Of a DNA stretch of 64,000 nt, positions 38,269-46,466 are shown one piece after another; the first letter of the stretch is position 1, and every line of letters starts with the position of its first letter. The position numbers and the translations under genes were made by a program. This DNA is from Pseudomonas parafulva (GTDB taxonomy: Bacteria; Pseudomonadota; Gammaproteobacteria; Pseudomonadales; Pseudomonadaceae). Where the stretch lies: the NCBI RefSeq assembly GCF_002021815.1, contig NZ_CP019952.1, positions 2,883,001 to 2,947,000 on the forward strand, given 5' to 3'. A model generated the notes under the pieces. It had not been told where the DNA came from. It ran no database searches and worked only from the letters and a program-made list of their open reading frames with translations.

Positions 38269-39963
38269 TCAATAGGCCTGGCTCAAATGGTCGGCAACCG
38301 GCCCCAAGGCCAAGGTCGGCAGGAAGGTCAGCCCGCCTACCAGCAGGATGGTCAGCAGCAGCAGGAGGGTGAACAGTGGCCCTTGGGTGGGAAAGCTGTT
38401 GGGGCCTTGAGGTGCCTGTGGCTTGGCTGCCAGGCTCCCAGCCAGCGCCAGGACAGGCAGGATGTAACCGAAACGGCCGATCAGCATCGCCAGACCGATC
38501 ATGAGGTTGTGAAACACCGTGTTGGCGCCAAAGCCTGCGAAGGCCGACCCGTTATTGGCGGCCCCGGAGGTATAGGCATAAAGCAACTGACTGAAGCCAT
38601 GGGCGCCAGGGTTGCTCACCGCTGTGGCCGGCCCTGGCAGGCTGGCAGCGACGGCGGCCAGTACCAGCACGCCGACCGGCATCACCAGCAACGTCGCCAC
38701 CAGCAGCTGTACCTCGCGGGCTTGAAGCTTCTTGCCCAGGTACTCCGGCGTGCGGCCGATCATCAGCCCGCACAGGAACACTGCGATCAGCACGAACAGC
38801 AACATGCCGTACAGGCCTGCCCCGACGCCGCCGAAGATGACTTCGCCGACCATCATGTTGACCATGGCCACCATGCCTGTCAGTGGGTTGAGGCTGTCGT
38901 GCATGGCATTGACCGAACCGTTGGAGGCTGCCGTGGTAGTGACTGTCCACAACACCGAACCCGTGATACCGAAGCGACTTTCCTTGCCTTCCAGAGGGGC
39001 TGCCTGCTCCACCTCGCTGACGTGCAGCGCCGGGTTGGGCTGGTGTTCGGACCACAAAGCCGATGCGCCGCCGACCAGAAACAATGCAAGCATGCAGGCC
39101 ACAATGGCGCGGCTCTGGCGCAGGTCTTTCACGTAATGGCCGAACATGAACACCAGCGCCACGGGAATCAGGATGATCGCCGACACCTCGAACAGGTTGC
39201 TCCACGCTGTCGGGTTTTCAAACGGATGCGCCGAGTTGACGCCGAAGAAGCCACCGCCGTTGGTACCCAGTTGCTTGATCGCAATCTGGCTGGCTGCCGG
39301 GCCGAGCGGGATCAGCTGCTCGGCCCCTTGCAATGTCAGGGCATGGGCATAGTCGCTGAAGGTCTGGGGCACGCCCTGCCATACCAACAGCAGCGCCAGT
39401 AGCAGGGACAGGGGTAACAGCCCATAAAGCGTGGCCCGGGTCATGTCCACCCAGAAATTACCCAAGGCCGCACTGCTGCGACGGGCGATACCACGGCACA
39501 AGGCTACCAGCACGGCCAGGCCCGTGGCCGCACTGATGAAGTTCTGCACGGTCAGGCCGAGCATCTGGTTCAGGTAGCTGATGGAGGCCTCGCCACTGTA
39601 GGCCTGCCAGTTGGTGTTGGTCACGAAGCTGACCGCGGTGTTGAAGGCCAGCGACCACTCAAGGCCGGGTAAGCGCTGCGGATTCAATGGCAGAAGGCCT
39701 TGGGCCACCAGCGCGCCGAACAGCAGTAGGAACCCAACTAAATTGAAGATCAGAAGCGCCAGGGCATAGTGGCGCCAGCCCTGCTGCTGCGATGGGCAGA
39801 CCCCAGCCACCCGGTAACAGACATTTTCAATCGGTCCCAGTAATGGCGTAAGCCAGGTGCGCCGGCCTTCCATGACATTGAAGTAGTACCTTCCCAGCCA
39901 AGGGGCCGGTAGCAGGACAATGGCGAAGAAGGCCATCAGCAAGGCGATATCGTAGGCGTGCAT
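38269..39963 (-). CDS. kdpA: K+-transporting ATPase subunit A
   Basis: A 564-residue channel-like subunit with ten predicted helices and four selectivity-filter loops of the SKT superfamily, for example SFVTNTNWQAYSGE, GTNGGGFFGVNSAHPFENP and AYTSGAANNGSAFAGFG. It binds and translocates K+. It lies ten bases after the small kdpF gene. Confidence 0.96.
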   Translation of the reverse strand: MHAYDIALLMAFFAIVLLPAPWLGRYYFNVMEGRRTWLTPLLGPIENVCYRVAGVCPSQQQGWRHYALALLIFNLVGFLLLFGALVAQGLLPLNPQRLPGLEWSLAFNTAVSFVTNTNWQAYSGEASISYLNQMLGLTVQNFISAATGLAVLVALCRGIARRSSAALGNFWVDMTRATLYGLLPLSLLLALLLVWQGVPQTFSDYAHALTLQGAEQLIPLGPAASQIAIKQLGTNGGGFFGVNSAHPFENPTAWSNLFEVSAIILIPVALVFMFGHYVKDLRQSRAIVACMLALFLVGGASALWSEHQPNPALHVSEVEQAAPLEGKESRFGITGSVLWTVTTTAASNGSVNAMHDSLNPLTGMVAMVNMMVGEVIFGGVGAGLYGMLLFVLIAVFLCGLMIGRTPEYLGKKLQAREVQLLVATLLVMPVGVLVLAAVAASLPGPATAVSNPGAHGFSQLLYAYTSGAANNGSAFAGFGANTVFHNLMIGLAMLIGRFGYILPVLALAGSLAAKPQAPQGPNSFPTQGPLFTLLLLLTILLVGGLTFLPTLALGPVADHLSQAY

Positions 39964-39973
39964 TGGCGCCCCC

Positions 39974-40063
39974 TTAGCTGCGATCGGCGCGTAGTAGCGC
40001 CGTCAGCAGGTACACCGCCATGGCCACCGCGATCAGCAGTGACAACCCTTCGAGCAAGTTCAT
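39974..40063 (-). CDS. kdpF: K+-transporting ATPase subunit F (29 aa)
   Basis: A very short gene encoding MNLLEGLSLLIAVAMAVYLL plus nine more residues and a TAA stop. It is a single hydrophobic helix ending in a basic tail, exactly the size and position of KdpF, the lipid-like stabiliser of KdpABC. It is first in the kdpFABCDE order. Confidence 0.93.
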   Translation of the reverse strand: MNLLEGLSLLIAVAMAVYLLTALLRADRS

Positions 40064-40154
40064 GAATCAATCCCCGTTGATGCGGCTGCGGCCGCTTTAT
40101 GGGGATTTTCGGTCAGGCCAGCGTAAAGGCTCGAGATCGTGGGGGCAGGCCTGG

Positions 40155-40179
40155 CATAAAGAACACGTAAAGAAACATG
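40155..40179 (-). promoter_or_regulatory. Possible KdpE-binding region upstream of kdpF
   Basis: On the minus strand, TTTCTTTACGTGTTCTTTAT lies about 95 bp before kdpF. KdpE sites are T-rich direct repeats of a similar look (TTTAT/TTTAC). A weak match only. Confidence 0.3.
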
Positions 40180-40197
40180 CTCGACCAGGCGGCAGGC

Positions 40198-41262
40198 CTA
40201 GGCAGTCGGGGTAGGCTGCACGTTGCGACTCCAGTCCAGCAGCAGGCTGTAGCCGATGGCCAGTAACGTCGGGCCGATGAACAGGCCGATGAAGCCGAAG
40301 GCAATCAGGCCGCCGAACACGCCGAGCAACACGATCACGAGCGGTAAGTCGCCGCCACGGCTGATCAGGTAGGGCTTGAGCACGTTGTCCACGCCACTGA
40401 TCACGAAGGTGCCCCAGATACCCATGAAGATCGCCATGCCGTAGTCACCCTTCCAGATCAGCCAGCCGGTCACCGGCAGCCAGGCCAGCGGCGGGCCCAT
40501 GGGGATCAGGCTGAGCATGAAGGTGATCAAACCAAGCACGATGGCACCCGGCACGCCTGCGATGAGAAAGCCGATCAACGCGAGCAGGGCTTGCGCCGCC
40601 GCCGTACCGATCACGCCATTGACCACCCGTTGTACCGTGCCGGCCACCAGGTTCAGGTAATACTCGGCGCGCTCGCCGGTCAGCCGGTGCAGCAGCCGAA
40701 GCACGAACGCCGAGAGCCGCGGCCCGTCGCGGTAGAAGAAGAACACGAAGACCAGGCTCAGGGTGAGTTCCAGCACGCCACTTCCGATCTGCGCGCTGCG
40801 GGCCAGGAGCCAGTTGCCCACCTGCCCCAAGTAGGGTTTGACCGATGCCAGCAGCGCGGCGCCCTGCTGGTCCAGCGACGACCACCAGCTGGCCATGCGT
40901 TCGCCTACCAACGGGATGTCGACCAGCCACAAAGGCGCATCCGGCAGGCCATCGACCTGCACATCACGCACGAACAAGGTCGCATCACGAATGTGGTCGG
41001 CCAGGTTGAAGCCCAGCCAGACCAAGGGCAGCGCCACGATGAGGATCCAGGCGCTGGTCAACAATCCGGCGGCAAGGGTTTCGCGCCCACCCAGCACGCG
41101 GGTCAGGAACCGCATCAAGGGCCAGCTGGCGAATGCGAGGATGGCGCCCCACAGCAGCGCCGAAATGAAGGGGGCCATGACCCATAGGCCGGCGCCTAGC
41201 AATGCCAGCAAAAGGATCTGGATCAGCAGGCGATCATTGTCAACCATGGTCTTGCCCGTCAA
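40198..41262 (-). CDS. AI-2E family transporter
   Basis: A 354-residue membrane protein of the AI-2E/PerM family, with about eight helices and the conserved C-terminal segment LGVFGGLIAFGFIGLFIGPTLLA. The family includes the AI-2 exporter TqsA and many proteins of unknown substrate, some of them Na+/H+ antiporters. The start at 41262 overlaps the stop of the DUF4892 gene (ATGA); an ATG at 41247 (MVDNDRLL) is the alternative. It forms an operon with the upstream DUF4892 gene. Confidence 0.87.
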   Translation of the reverse strand: MTGKTMVDNDRLLIQILLLALLGAGLWVMAPFISALLWGAILAFASWPLMRFLTRVLGGRETLAAGLLTSAWILIVALPLVWLGFNLADHIRDATLFVRDVQVDGLPDAPLWLVDIPLVGERMASWWSSLDQQGAALLASVKPYLGQVGNWLLARSAQIGSGVLELTLSLVFVFFFYRDGPRLSAFVLRLLHRLTGERAEYYLNLVAGTVQRVVNGVIGTAAAQALLALIGFLIAGVPGAIVLGLITFMLSLIPMGPPLAWLPVTGWLIWKGDYGMAIFMGIWGTFVISGVDNVLKPYLISRGGDLPLVIVLLGVFGGLIAFGFIGLFIGPTLLAIGYSLLLDWSRNVQPTPTA

Positions 41263-42053
41263 CGGATCAGTTCGAGGTGCAGGCCATCGGTCGGCGAATC
41301 GCCGAGCTCCAGGCGAGCGCTGCGTACACCGGCCTTTATCAGTGCTTCACGCCAGGCCTCGGCCTGGGCACCGCTCAGGGTGGCGCGCAAGGTGCTGTCC
41401 AGATTGAGGCTGCGTGCAAGCAGGGTTGCCCAAGCCGGCTGCGGCTCGCTCAGATCAGGATAATCGAGCTTGCCGGTGTCACGCATTTCACGCAGCACGG
41501 TTGCAGCAGTAGGCAGCAGTTCACCCAACGGGCTGGCGGCGACGAACTCCTCCACATGCAGGTAGGCCCGGCGATTACCACGGGTCACGCTGTAGAGTGC
41601 GACCAACGTATCGGCCTGCTCGGCAGAGCGGCGCAGCAGGATGAACGCCTGGCGCTCATCGCCACCATTGAGCCGAGCATTGGCAAAGACATCGTTGGCC
41701 CACAGGCTAGCCTCGCCACAGTCGCGGCCCTGGCACCAGAACAACGGATACCCGCCGTCTTGCTGCAAGGCCTCGCGCGCGCGCGTGAAAGCCTCCCGCG
41801 CGGAGCGCTCAACCGGCAGCTCATAGGTGGTGGAACTGACCTGGCCACGGCTCTCTACTTTATCCTCCACCCGCAGGCGGCCGCTAATCTTGCGCAGTGG
41901 CCCCAATGGATAGACGCGCTCCTGCTCCACAGCCGGGCGCTGATCGACAACCTTGGCGTCCACTGGCACTGGCAGGCTGCCGGCCCAGAGCGTGGTGCTG
42001 GCAAGCAGCGCGCTGACGGCCAACAGGCAACGCAAGGCGGCAGGCGCACTCAT
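41259..42053 (-). CDS. DUF4892 family periplasmic protein
   Basis: A 264-residue secreted protein. A signal peptide (1-about 24, ending TLWAG) is followed by a region typical of DUF4892 (VEDKVESRGQVSSTTYELP; GYPLFWCQGRDCGEASLWANDVF, with two close cysteines) and a C-terminal OmpA-like or alpha/beta part. Function unknown. It is translationally coupled to the AI-2E transporter gene, suggesting an envelope role. Confidence 0.75.
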   Translation of the reverse strand: MSAPAALRCLLAVSALLASTTLWAGSLPVPVDAKVVDQRPAVEQERVYPLGPLRKISGRLRVEDKVESRGQVSSTTYELPVERSAREAFTRAREALQQDGGYPLFWCQGRDCGEASLWANDVFANARLNGGDERQAFILLRRSAEQADTLVALYSVTRGNRRAYLHVEEFVAASPLGELLPTAATVLREMRDTGKLDYPDLSEPQPAWATLLARSLNLDSTLRATLSGAQAEAWREALIKAGVRSARLELGDSPTDGLHLELIR

Positions 42054-42162
42054 AGGCGGCCCACGCGGCGCTCGGCGTCAAGGTGAAGCATGTACATGTC
42101 TGGCAATTGCATGGTTGTCTCCCTGATCAACCCGCCAAGCCTCGACACTTGTCCGGTGCAAG

Positions 42163-43017
42163 TCAAGCAAAGCCAAAGAAGCGATTGAAACAGTCTGCTA
42201 CAAGCGTTGCGCCCTGCTCATCGTTCAGGTGCAGGTGATGGCCACCGGGCAAGGTCACTTGTTCAAAGGGTAGCTGCTCAAGCAACCCCTCGCGACGCGC
42301 CAGCATACCCTGCGCTGCCACCACCAGGCAGCCGGGGCACTTGACGTGCCGCACGTGGGCCATCGCCTGGGCTTGCGTCAGGCGCATCGGCGAGGGCAAG
42401 GTCAGGCGACTGTCGCTGCGCCAGCTGTAGCCACCGGCCACGGGCATCAGCCCACGCTGGGCCAGCAGCTCGGCCGCTTCGCGGCTCACCGCGACCATGC
42501 CCTTCATGCGTGCCTCCACGCCTTGGTCCTGGGTGCTGTACACCGACTTGCGCTTGGTATCGAGGCGCATCTGGGCGCGCAGCGCCATCCCCAGCCGCTC
42601 GGCAGCATCCTGCTCCTCACCGGTAGGCGGGATGAGGCCATCGATGAGCGCCAGGTGGCTGACACGCTCGGGCAATGCGGCGGCCAGTTGCACGCTGATG
42701 ATAGCGCCCAGTGAATGCCCCAGCAGGGCGAAGCGCTCCCAGCCAAGTTGCTCGGCTGCGCGCACGATGTCGTAGGCGTAGTCGGCCAGCGCGTAGCCGG
42801 CACCCGGCGGACGATGTTGCGAATGGCCATGACCGGCCATGTCCAAGGCCACGATGCGCAGGCCCCGAAGGCGGGGCGCCAGGCGCGCGAAGCTGTTGGC
42901 GTTGTCCAGCCAGCCGTGCAATGCGATCACCGGCAGGCCGTCCTCGGGGCCGAACACGTGGCCGGCCAGCTCGATATGGCCAAGGTTCAAGCGTATGTCT
43001 TCGACCTGGATATTCAT
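42163..43017 (-). CDS. Alpha/beta hydrolase
   Basis: A 284-residue serine hydrolase. LHGWLDNANSF is the oxyanion region, GHSLGA the nucleophile elbow, and GGHHLHLN supplies the catalytic His near the C-terminus. The ATG at 43017 overlaps the stop of the upstream hydrolase gene (ATGA), so the longer frame to 43029 is not used. It resembles the MEST/epoxide-hydrolase branch. The pair of coupled hydrolases is notable; substrates unknown. Confidence 0.85.
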   Translation of the reverse strand: MNIQVEDIRLNLGHIELAGHVFGPEDGLPVIALHGWLDNANSFARLAPRLRGLRIVALDMAGHGHSQHRPPGAGYALADYAYDIVRAAEQLGWERFALLGHSLGAIISVQLAAALPERVSHLALIDGLIPPTGEEQDAAERLGMALRAQMRLDTKRKSVYSTQDQGVEARMKGMVAVSREAAELLAQRGLMPVAGGYSWRSDSRLTLPSPMRLTQAQAMAHVRHVKCPGCLVVAAQGMLARREGLLEQLPFEQVTLPGGHHLHLNDEQGATLVADCFNRFFGFA

Positions 43018-43802
43018 GCCTGACCCCACCGATCGAACAGGCCCTTGATCAGGCTGGCGGTATCTTCCGGGTGCTCAAGCGGGAACATGTGGCCACCCGG
43101 AACGCTGTGATATTCCCCCTTCGGCATGCCCCGCACCGCCAAGGCATGATGACGACGCACCACGGTACTGGCCTGACCACGGACCATGGCCAGCGGCAGG
43201 TGCAACTGCTGAACAGGCGCAGGGCTCAGGTGGGGTACGTTGCGATAGATGCTGATTTCGATAGCAGGATCGAAGCGCAGGCACAGCGCGTGCTGATGCT
43301 CGTGCAGGCCATGCTCGACGTAGGCATCCAGGCAGTCGGGGTCGAAGTGGCGGAACAGTGATCGGCTGGCGAAATAGGAACGGGCACTGAGCCGATCTTC
43401 GAATTCGGCGCGCCGACCTAGCGTCCGGCCGGCCGGGGTAATGCGGTCGATCAAGCCCAGGTGCTTGGCAGCGCGCAGCAGCCACTGGTCTGCGCGGGTC
43501 AGCACGGGCGAGTCGAGCATGACCACGCCCCGGTAGAGCTCAGGTCGCCGCAGGGCGGCATGCAAATGCAGAACACCCCCTAACGAATGTCCCACACCCC
43601 ATACGGGGCCTGGCTGCTGCTCAAGGTGGTACAACAGCTCGTCCACCAGGCTCTGCCAGTTGGCGTCTACCGGAAAGCGCGGATCGTGGCCGTGCTGGGG
43701 CAAGCTCTGCACAGAGTAGTCCGGCGCCAGGGCGGCGAACAACTTGCCGTAGGTTGCCGACGGAAACCCATTGGCATGGGCAAAGAATATCGGTTGCGGC
43801 AT
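43014..43802 (-). CDS. Alpha/beta hydrolase
   Basis: A 262-residue serine hydrolase beginning MPQPIFFAHANGFPSATY, with nucleophile elbow GVGHSLGG and C-terminal His in VPGGHMFPLEHP. The frame is open to 44000, but the ATG at 43802 has GGAAG upstream and matches the normal family start. It is coupled to the downstream hydrolase gene by ATGA. The two proteins share a fold but little sequence. Confidence 0.85.
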   Translation of the reverse strand: MPQPIFFAHANGFPSATYGKLFAALAPDYSVQSLPQHGHDPRFPVDANWQSLVDELLYHLEQQPGPVWGVGHSLGGVLHLHAALRRPELYRGVVMLDSPVLTRADQWLLRAAKHLGLIDRITPAGRTLGRRAEFEDRLSARSYFASRSLFRHFDPDCLDAYVEHGLHEHQHALCLRFDPAIEISIYRNVPHLSPAPVQQLHLPLAMVRGQASTVVRRHHALAVRGMPKGEYHSVPGGHMFPLEHPEDTASLIKGLFDRWGQA

Positions 43803-43893
43803 GGTGGGCTTCCGGGCGCAGAGAGTGGCCCATTGTGGTTGTCCACCAAGCCCCAGGCAACGTTCGGAAAGGTCATCGGCAAGGGCGATCAGG

Positions 43894-44280
43894 TCAGGCC
43901 GATCGATCAAAGCTACCCAGCGAGCGGCGCAGACACGCCTTGATGAAGGCTTGCTGGCTTTCCAGCGCCTCGCGCGCCAGACGCTGGTCTTCAGCGTCAA
44001 GATCCAATCTGCGCAGCGCCAGGCAGCTGGTTTGTATCAGGTGGGCCACGCGGGTGCAGGCTAGCTGCAAGGCAAGCAGTTCCTGCTCGGCTTGCTGACG
44101 TCGACCTTCCTCAAGCGCCGTGTTCGCCTCGATCTTGCGCATCAGGTGATAGAACTTGGCGTCGGAGACCTCCCGCAGCAAGCTGTGCTGGGCGTGGTCC
44201 AGGGCGATGCCTTGCTCGACCTTCTCCGTGGTGGTTTGCAGGTTCAGCGAGCACAACAATTTCAACATTTCGCCCGTCAT
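43894..44280 (-). CDS. Conserved hypothetical protein, about 128 aa
   Basis: A mostly helical, soluble protein from an ATG at 44280 (AAGG upstream). A long heptad-like region (about 45-115, RKIEANTALEEGRRQQAEQELLA) suggests a coiled coil. It has no signal peptide or membrane helix. I do not recognise the family. It lies between sixA and the hydrolase pair on the same strand. Confidence 0.6.
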   Translation of the reverse strand: MTGEMLKLLCSLNLQTTTEKVEQGIALDHAQHSLLREVSDAKFYHLMRKIEANTALEEGRRQQAEQELLALQLACTRVAHLIQTSCLALRRLDLDAEDQRLAREALESQQAFIKACLRRSLGSFDRSA

Positions 44281-44400
44281 CGACCCAACCTTATGCCTGT
44301 TCTTTGTGACTAAGCTAGCAAGTCGCAATCGATTGAAACAACTAACAAAAATGCCAGTTGCCTCCATTGCAAACCTGTATGACGTAGCCAGCGCAGGCAA

Positions 44401-44859
44401 TCAGCAGGACATGTGCAAGGCGCGCAGCGACATCAATCCCGCCAAGGGCCAATCCCCTTCTAGCTCCGCTAGGCTTGCCGTGCCCATGGCGGCCGGCCGC
44501 TGCAGGTGACCGTGCTCGAGCAACCCGACTAGGTGGCCGACCAACGGCTGGTGGCTGACCAGCAGCACGTGATCCAGACCAAGGCGTTCAATCTGGCCGA
44601 TCGTGTGTTGCACATCGCTCTCGGGCATCAGCCACGGCACCGTGCGTACCGGCTCGCTAAACCCCAATGCCTCATGGACCAACGCAGCGCTCTGCTGCGC
44701 CCGAACATAAGGGCTGGCAATGATCGCCTGCAGTGGCTTGCCTGCCAGGTGTGCAGCGCTGTGCAGAACCTGCTCGTGACCGCGCGCGGTCAAGCGCCGC
44801 TCGGCATCGCGGGTGGCTCGCGGCTCGGCTTCACCGTGGCGCAACACCCACAGGTTCAC
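44401..44859 (-). CDS. sixA: Phosphohistidine phosphatase SixA
   Basis: A 152-residue histidine phosphatase starting MNLWVLRHGEAE, with the catalytic His8 in RHG, Arg in SPYVRAQQSA and the second His in LVSHQPLVGHL. It is short and lacks an inserted cap, as in SixA, which dephosphorylates phosphohistidine on HPt-type carriers such as ArcB or NPr. Its start overlaps the DUF4389 stop (ATGA). Confidence 0.9.
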   Translation of the reverse strand: MNLWVLRHGEAEPRATRDAERRLTARGHEQVLHSAAHLAGKPLQAIIASPYVRAQQSAALVHEALGFSEPVRTVPWLMPESDVQHTIGQIERLGLDHVLLVSHQPLVGHLVGLLEHGHLQRPAAMGTASLAELEGDWPLAGLMSLRALHMSC

Positions 44860-45203
44860 AGCTTGGGCTCTCGGTCAGGTTCAGCAGGCGCAGGCGCGCG
44901 CGCCACATGGGGCGCCTCGCCGTCCGCCGGGCGTGGTGCTGGCCAATCGGCAAACGGCCAGGGCTTCTGATCGGTATGGAAGGTGCCGAAACGTCCGATC
45001 TGAGCCAGGTACTGGCTCAGGCTATCGCCAACGTCCATCACGCTGGCGCTGGGCGCACCGTAGATCAGTCGATAGATCAACTGGACTACTACCAGACCGG
45101 CCAGCAGCAACTCGGCCAATTGCCAGACCACCAGGAAAACCAGCATCCAGACCACGCGCAGGATCAGGGACTCGCGCTGGGCATGTTCAGGGGTATCGTT
45201 CAT
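44856..45203 (-). CDS. DUF4389 family membrane protein
   Basis: A 115-residue protein with one long or two close hydrophobic helices (about 13-47), followed by a DUF4389-type segment (FLVVWQLAELLLAGLVVVQLIYRLI...LSQYLAQIGRFGTFHTDQKPWPF) and a Pro/Ala-rich acidic tail. Function unknown. It sits between gpsA and sixA on the minus strand, coupled to sixA, the usual Pseudomonas order. Confidence 0.82.
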   Translation of the reverse strand: MNDTPEHAQRESLILRVVWMLVFLVVWQLAELLLAGLVVVQLIYRLIYGAPSASVMDVGDSLSQYLAQIGRFGTFHTDQKPWPFADWPAPRPADGEAPHVARAPAPAEPDREPKL

Positions 45204-45239
45204 GTGTCGCTCCTTGCCGTTTGCCAGGGTTATCAGGGT

Positions 45240-46265
45240 TCAGTTGAAGCCGCTGGTGGAAATGAAATCGACATCGGTCTTCGGCTCGGCGCTCATCAGG
45301 TGCTCGATCACCTGATTCAACGTGCGGCCTTCGAACAGGATGGCATGCAGGCCGGCGACCAGGGGCATGTACACCTGCGCCTGCTGGGCCTTGGCCTTGA
45401 GTACCTTGAGGGTGTTGACGCCCTCTGCCACTTCCCCCAGCCGACTCACCGCCTCATCCAGGCTCAGCCCTTGGCCGAGCGCGTAGCCCACCTGGTAGTT
45501 ACGACTCTTGGGTGAGGAGCAGGTGACGATCAGGTCGCCCACGCCGGCCAGGCCCAGGAAGGTCATGGGGTTGGCGCCCTGACTGACTGCAAAGCGGGTC
45601 ATCTCGGCCAGTGCGCGGGTGATCAGCATGCTCTTGGTGTTCTCGCCCATGCCCAGCGCCACGGCCGTGCCAGCGATGATGGCGTAGACGTTCTTCAGGG
45701 CGCCACCGAGTTCCACGCCAAAACGGTCACTGCTGGCATACACGCGGAAGGTCCTGCCATGCAGCACAGCCTGCACCTGTTGGCACAGGCGCTCGTCTTC
45801 GCTGGCCACCACAGTGGCAGTCAGGGCGTGCTCGGCAATTTCCCGGGCAAGGTTGGGCCCGGAGAGCACACCTATGCGCGCCTGCGGGGCGATCTCCTCG
45901 ACGATCTGGCTCATCAGCTTGAACGTCTGGGCCTCGATCCCTTTGGTGAGGCTGACCAGTCCTTTGCCACGCAGCAGGTCGGCATGTGGCGCCAATACGC
46001 TACGCAAGGCACTGGAGGGCAAGGCCACGAAAATCAGGTCGCACGCCTGGAGCGTGGCCAGCAGGTCATTGACCGGCTCTACCCCCTCGTGCAGCCCAAT
46101 GCCCTTGAGGTAGCGCGGGTTCTCGCGATGCTCACGCATCGCCTGGGCCTGTGCCGGGTCGCGCATCCATTGGCGCACGGGCACACCGTTCTGTGCCAGC
46201 AGGTTTGCCACGGCCGTGCCGAAGCTGCCGCCGCCCAGAACTGCAACAGGTTGCTGATCAGTCAT
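45240..46265 (-). CDS. gpsA: NAD(P)H-dependent glycerol-3-phosphate dehydrogenase
   Basis: A 341-residue enzyme making sn-glycerol-3-phosphate for phospholipids from dihydroxyacetone phosphate. The Rossmann motif [10 protein letters not shown] is at the N-terminus; the catalytic Lys region is [13 protein letters not shown], and [13 protein letters not shown] binds substrate. The ATG at 46265 (MTDQQPVAV) is chosen over the frame start at 46319. It heads the gpsA-DUF4389-sixA group and is divergent from the TonB receptor operon. Confidence 0.95.
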   Translation of the reverse strand: MTDQQPVAVLGGGSFGTAVANLLAQNGVPVRQWMRDPAQAQAMREHRENPRYLKGIGLHEGVEPVNDLLATLQACDLIFVALPSSALRSVLAPHADLLRGKGLVSLTKGIEAQTFKLMSQIVEEIAPQARIGVLSGPNLAREIAEHALTATVVASEDERLCQQVQAVLHGRTFRVYASSDRFGVELGGALKNVYAIIAGTAVALGMGENTKSMLITRALAEMTRFAVSQGANPMTFLGLAGVGDLIVTCSSPKSRNYQVGYALGQGLSLDEAVSRLGEVAEGVNTLKVLKAKAQQAQVYMPLVAGLHAILFEGRTLNQVIEHLMSAEPKTDVDFISTSGFN

Positions 46266-46466
46266 ATCCAATCCGTTAACACCTAAAATAAATGGCGACC
46301 GGCGCATTATACGGGTCACCTGCCCTGCGCCAAGGCCGGTCGGGCATTGCTCGCCCAGGCCAGGTGCATGCCCACTGATCGGCCAGCATCAATACCGCCG
46401 CAGATCACTGGCAAAACGGCAAAGTTCATTTACCATGCCGGCTTACCCACGATACAAGGCCGCTCC

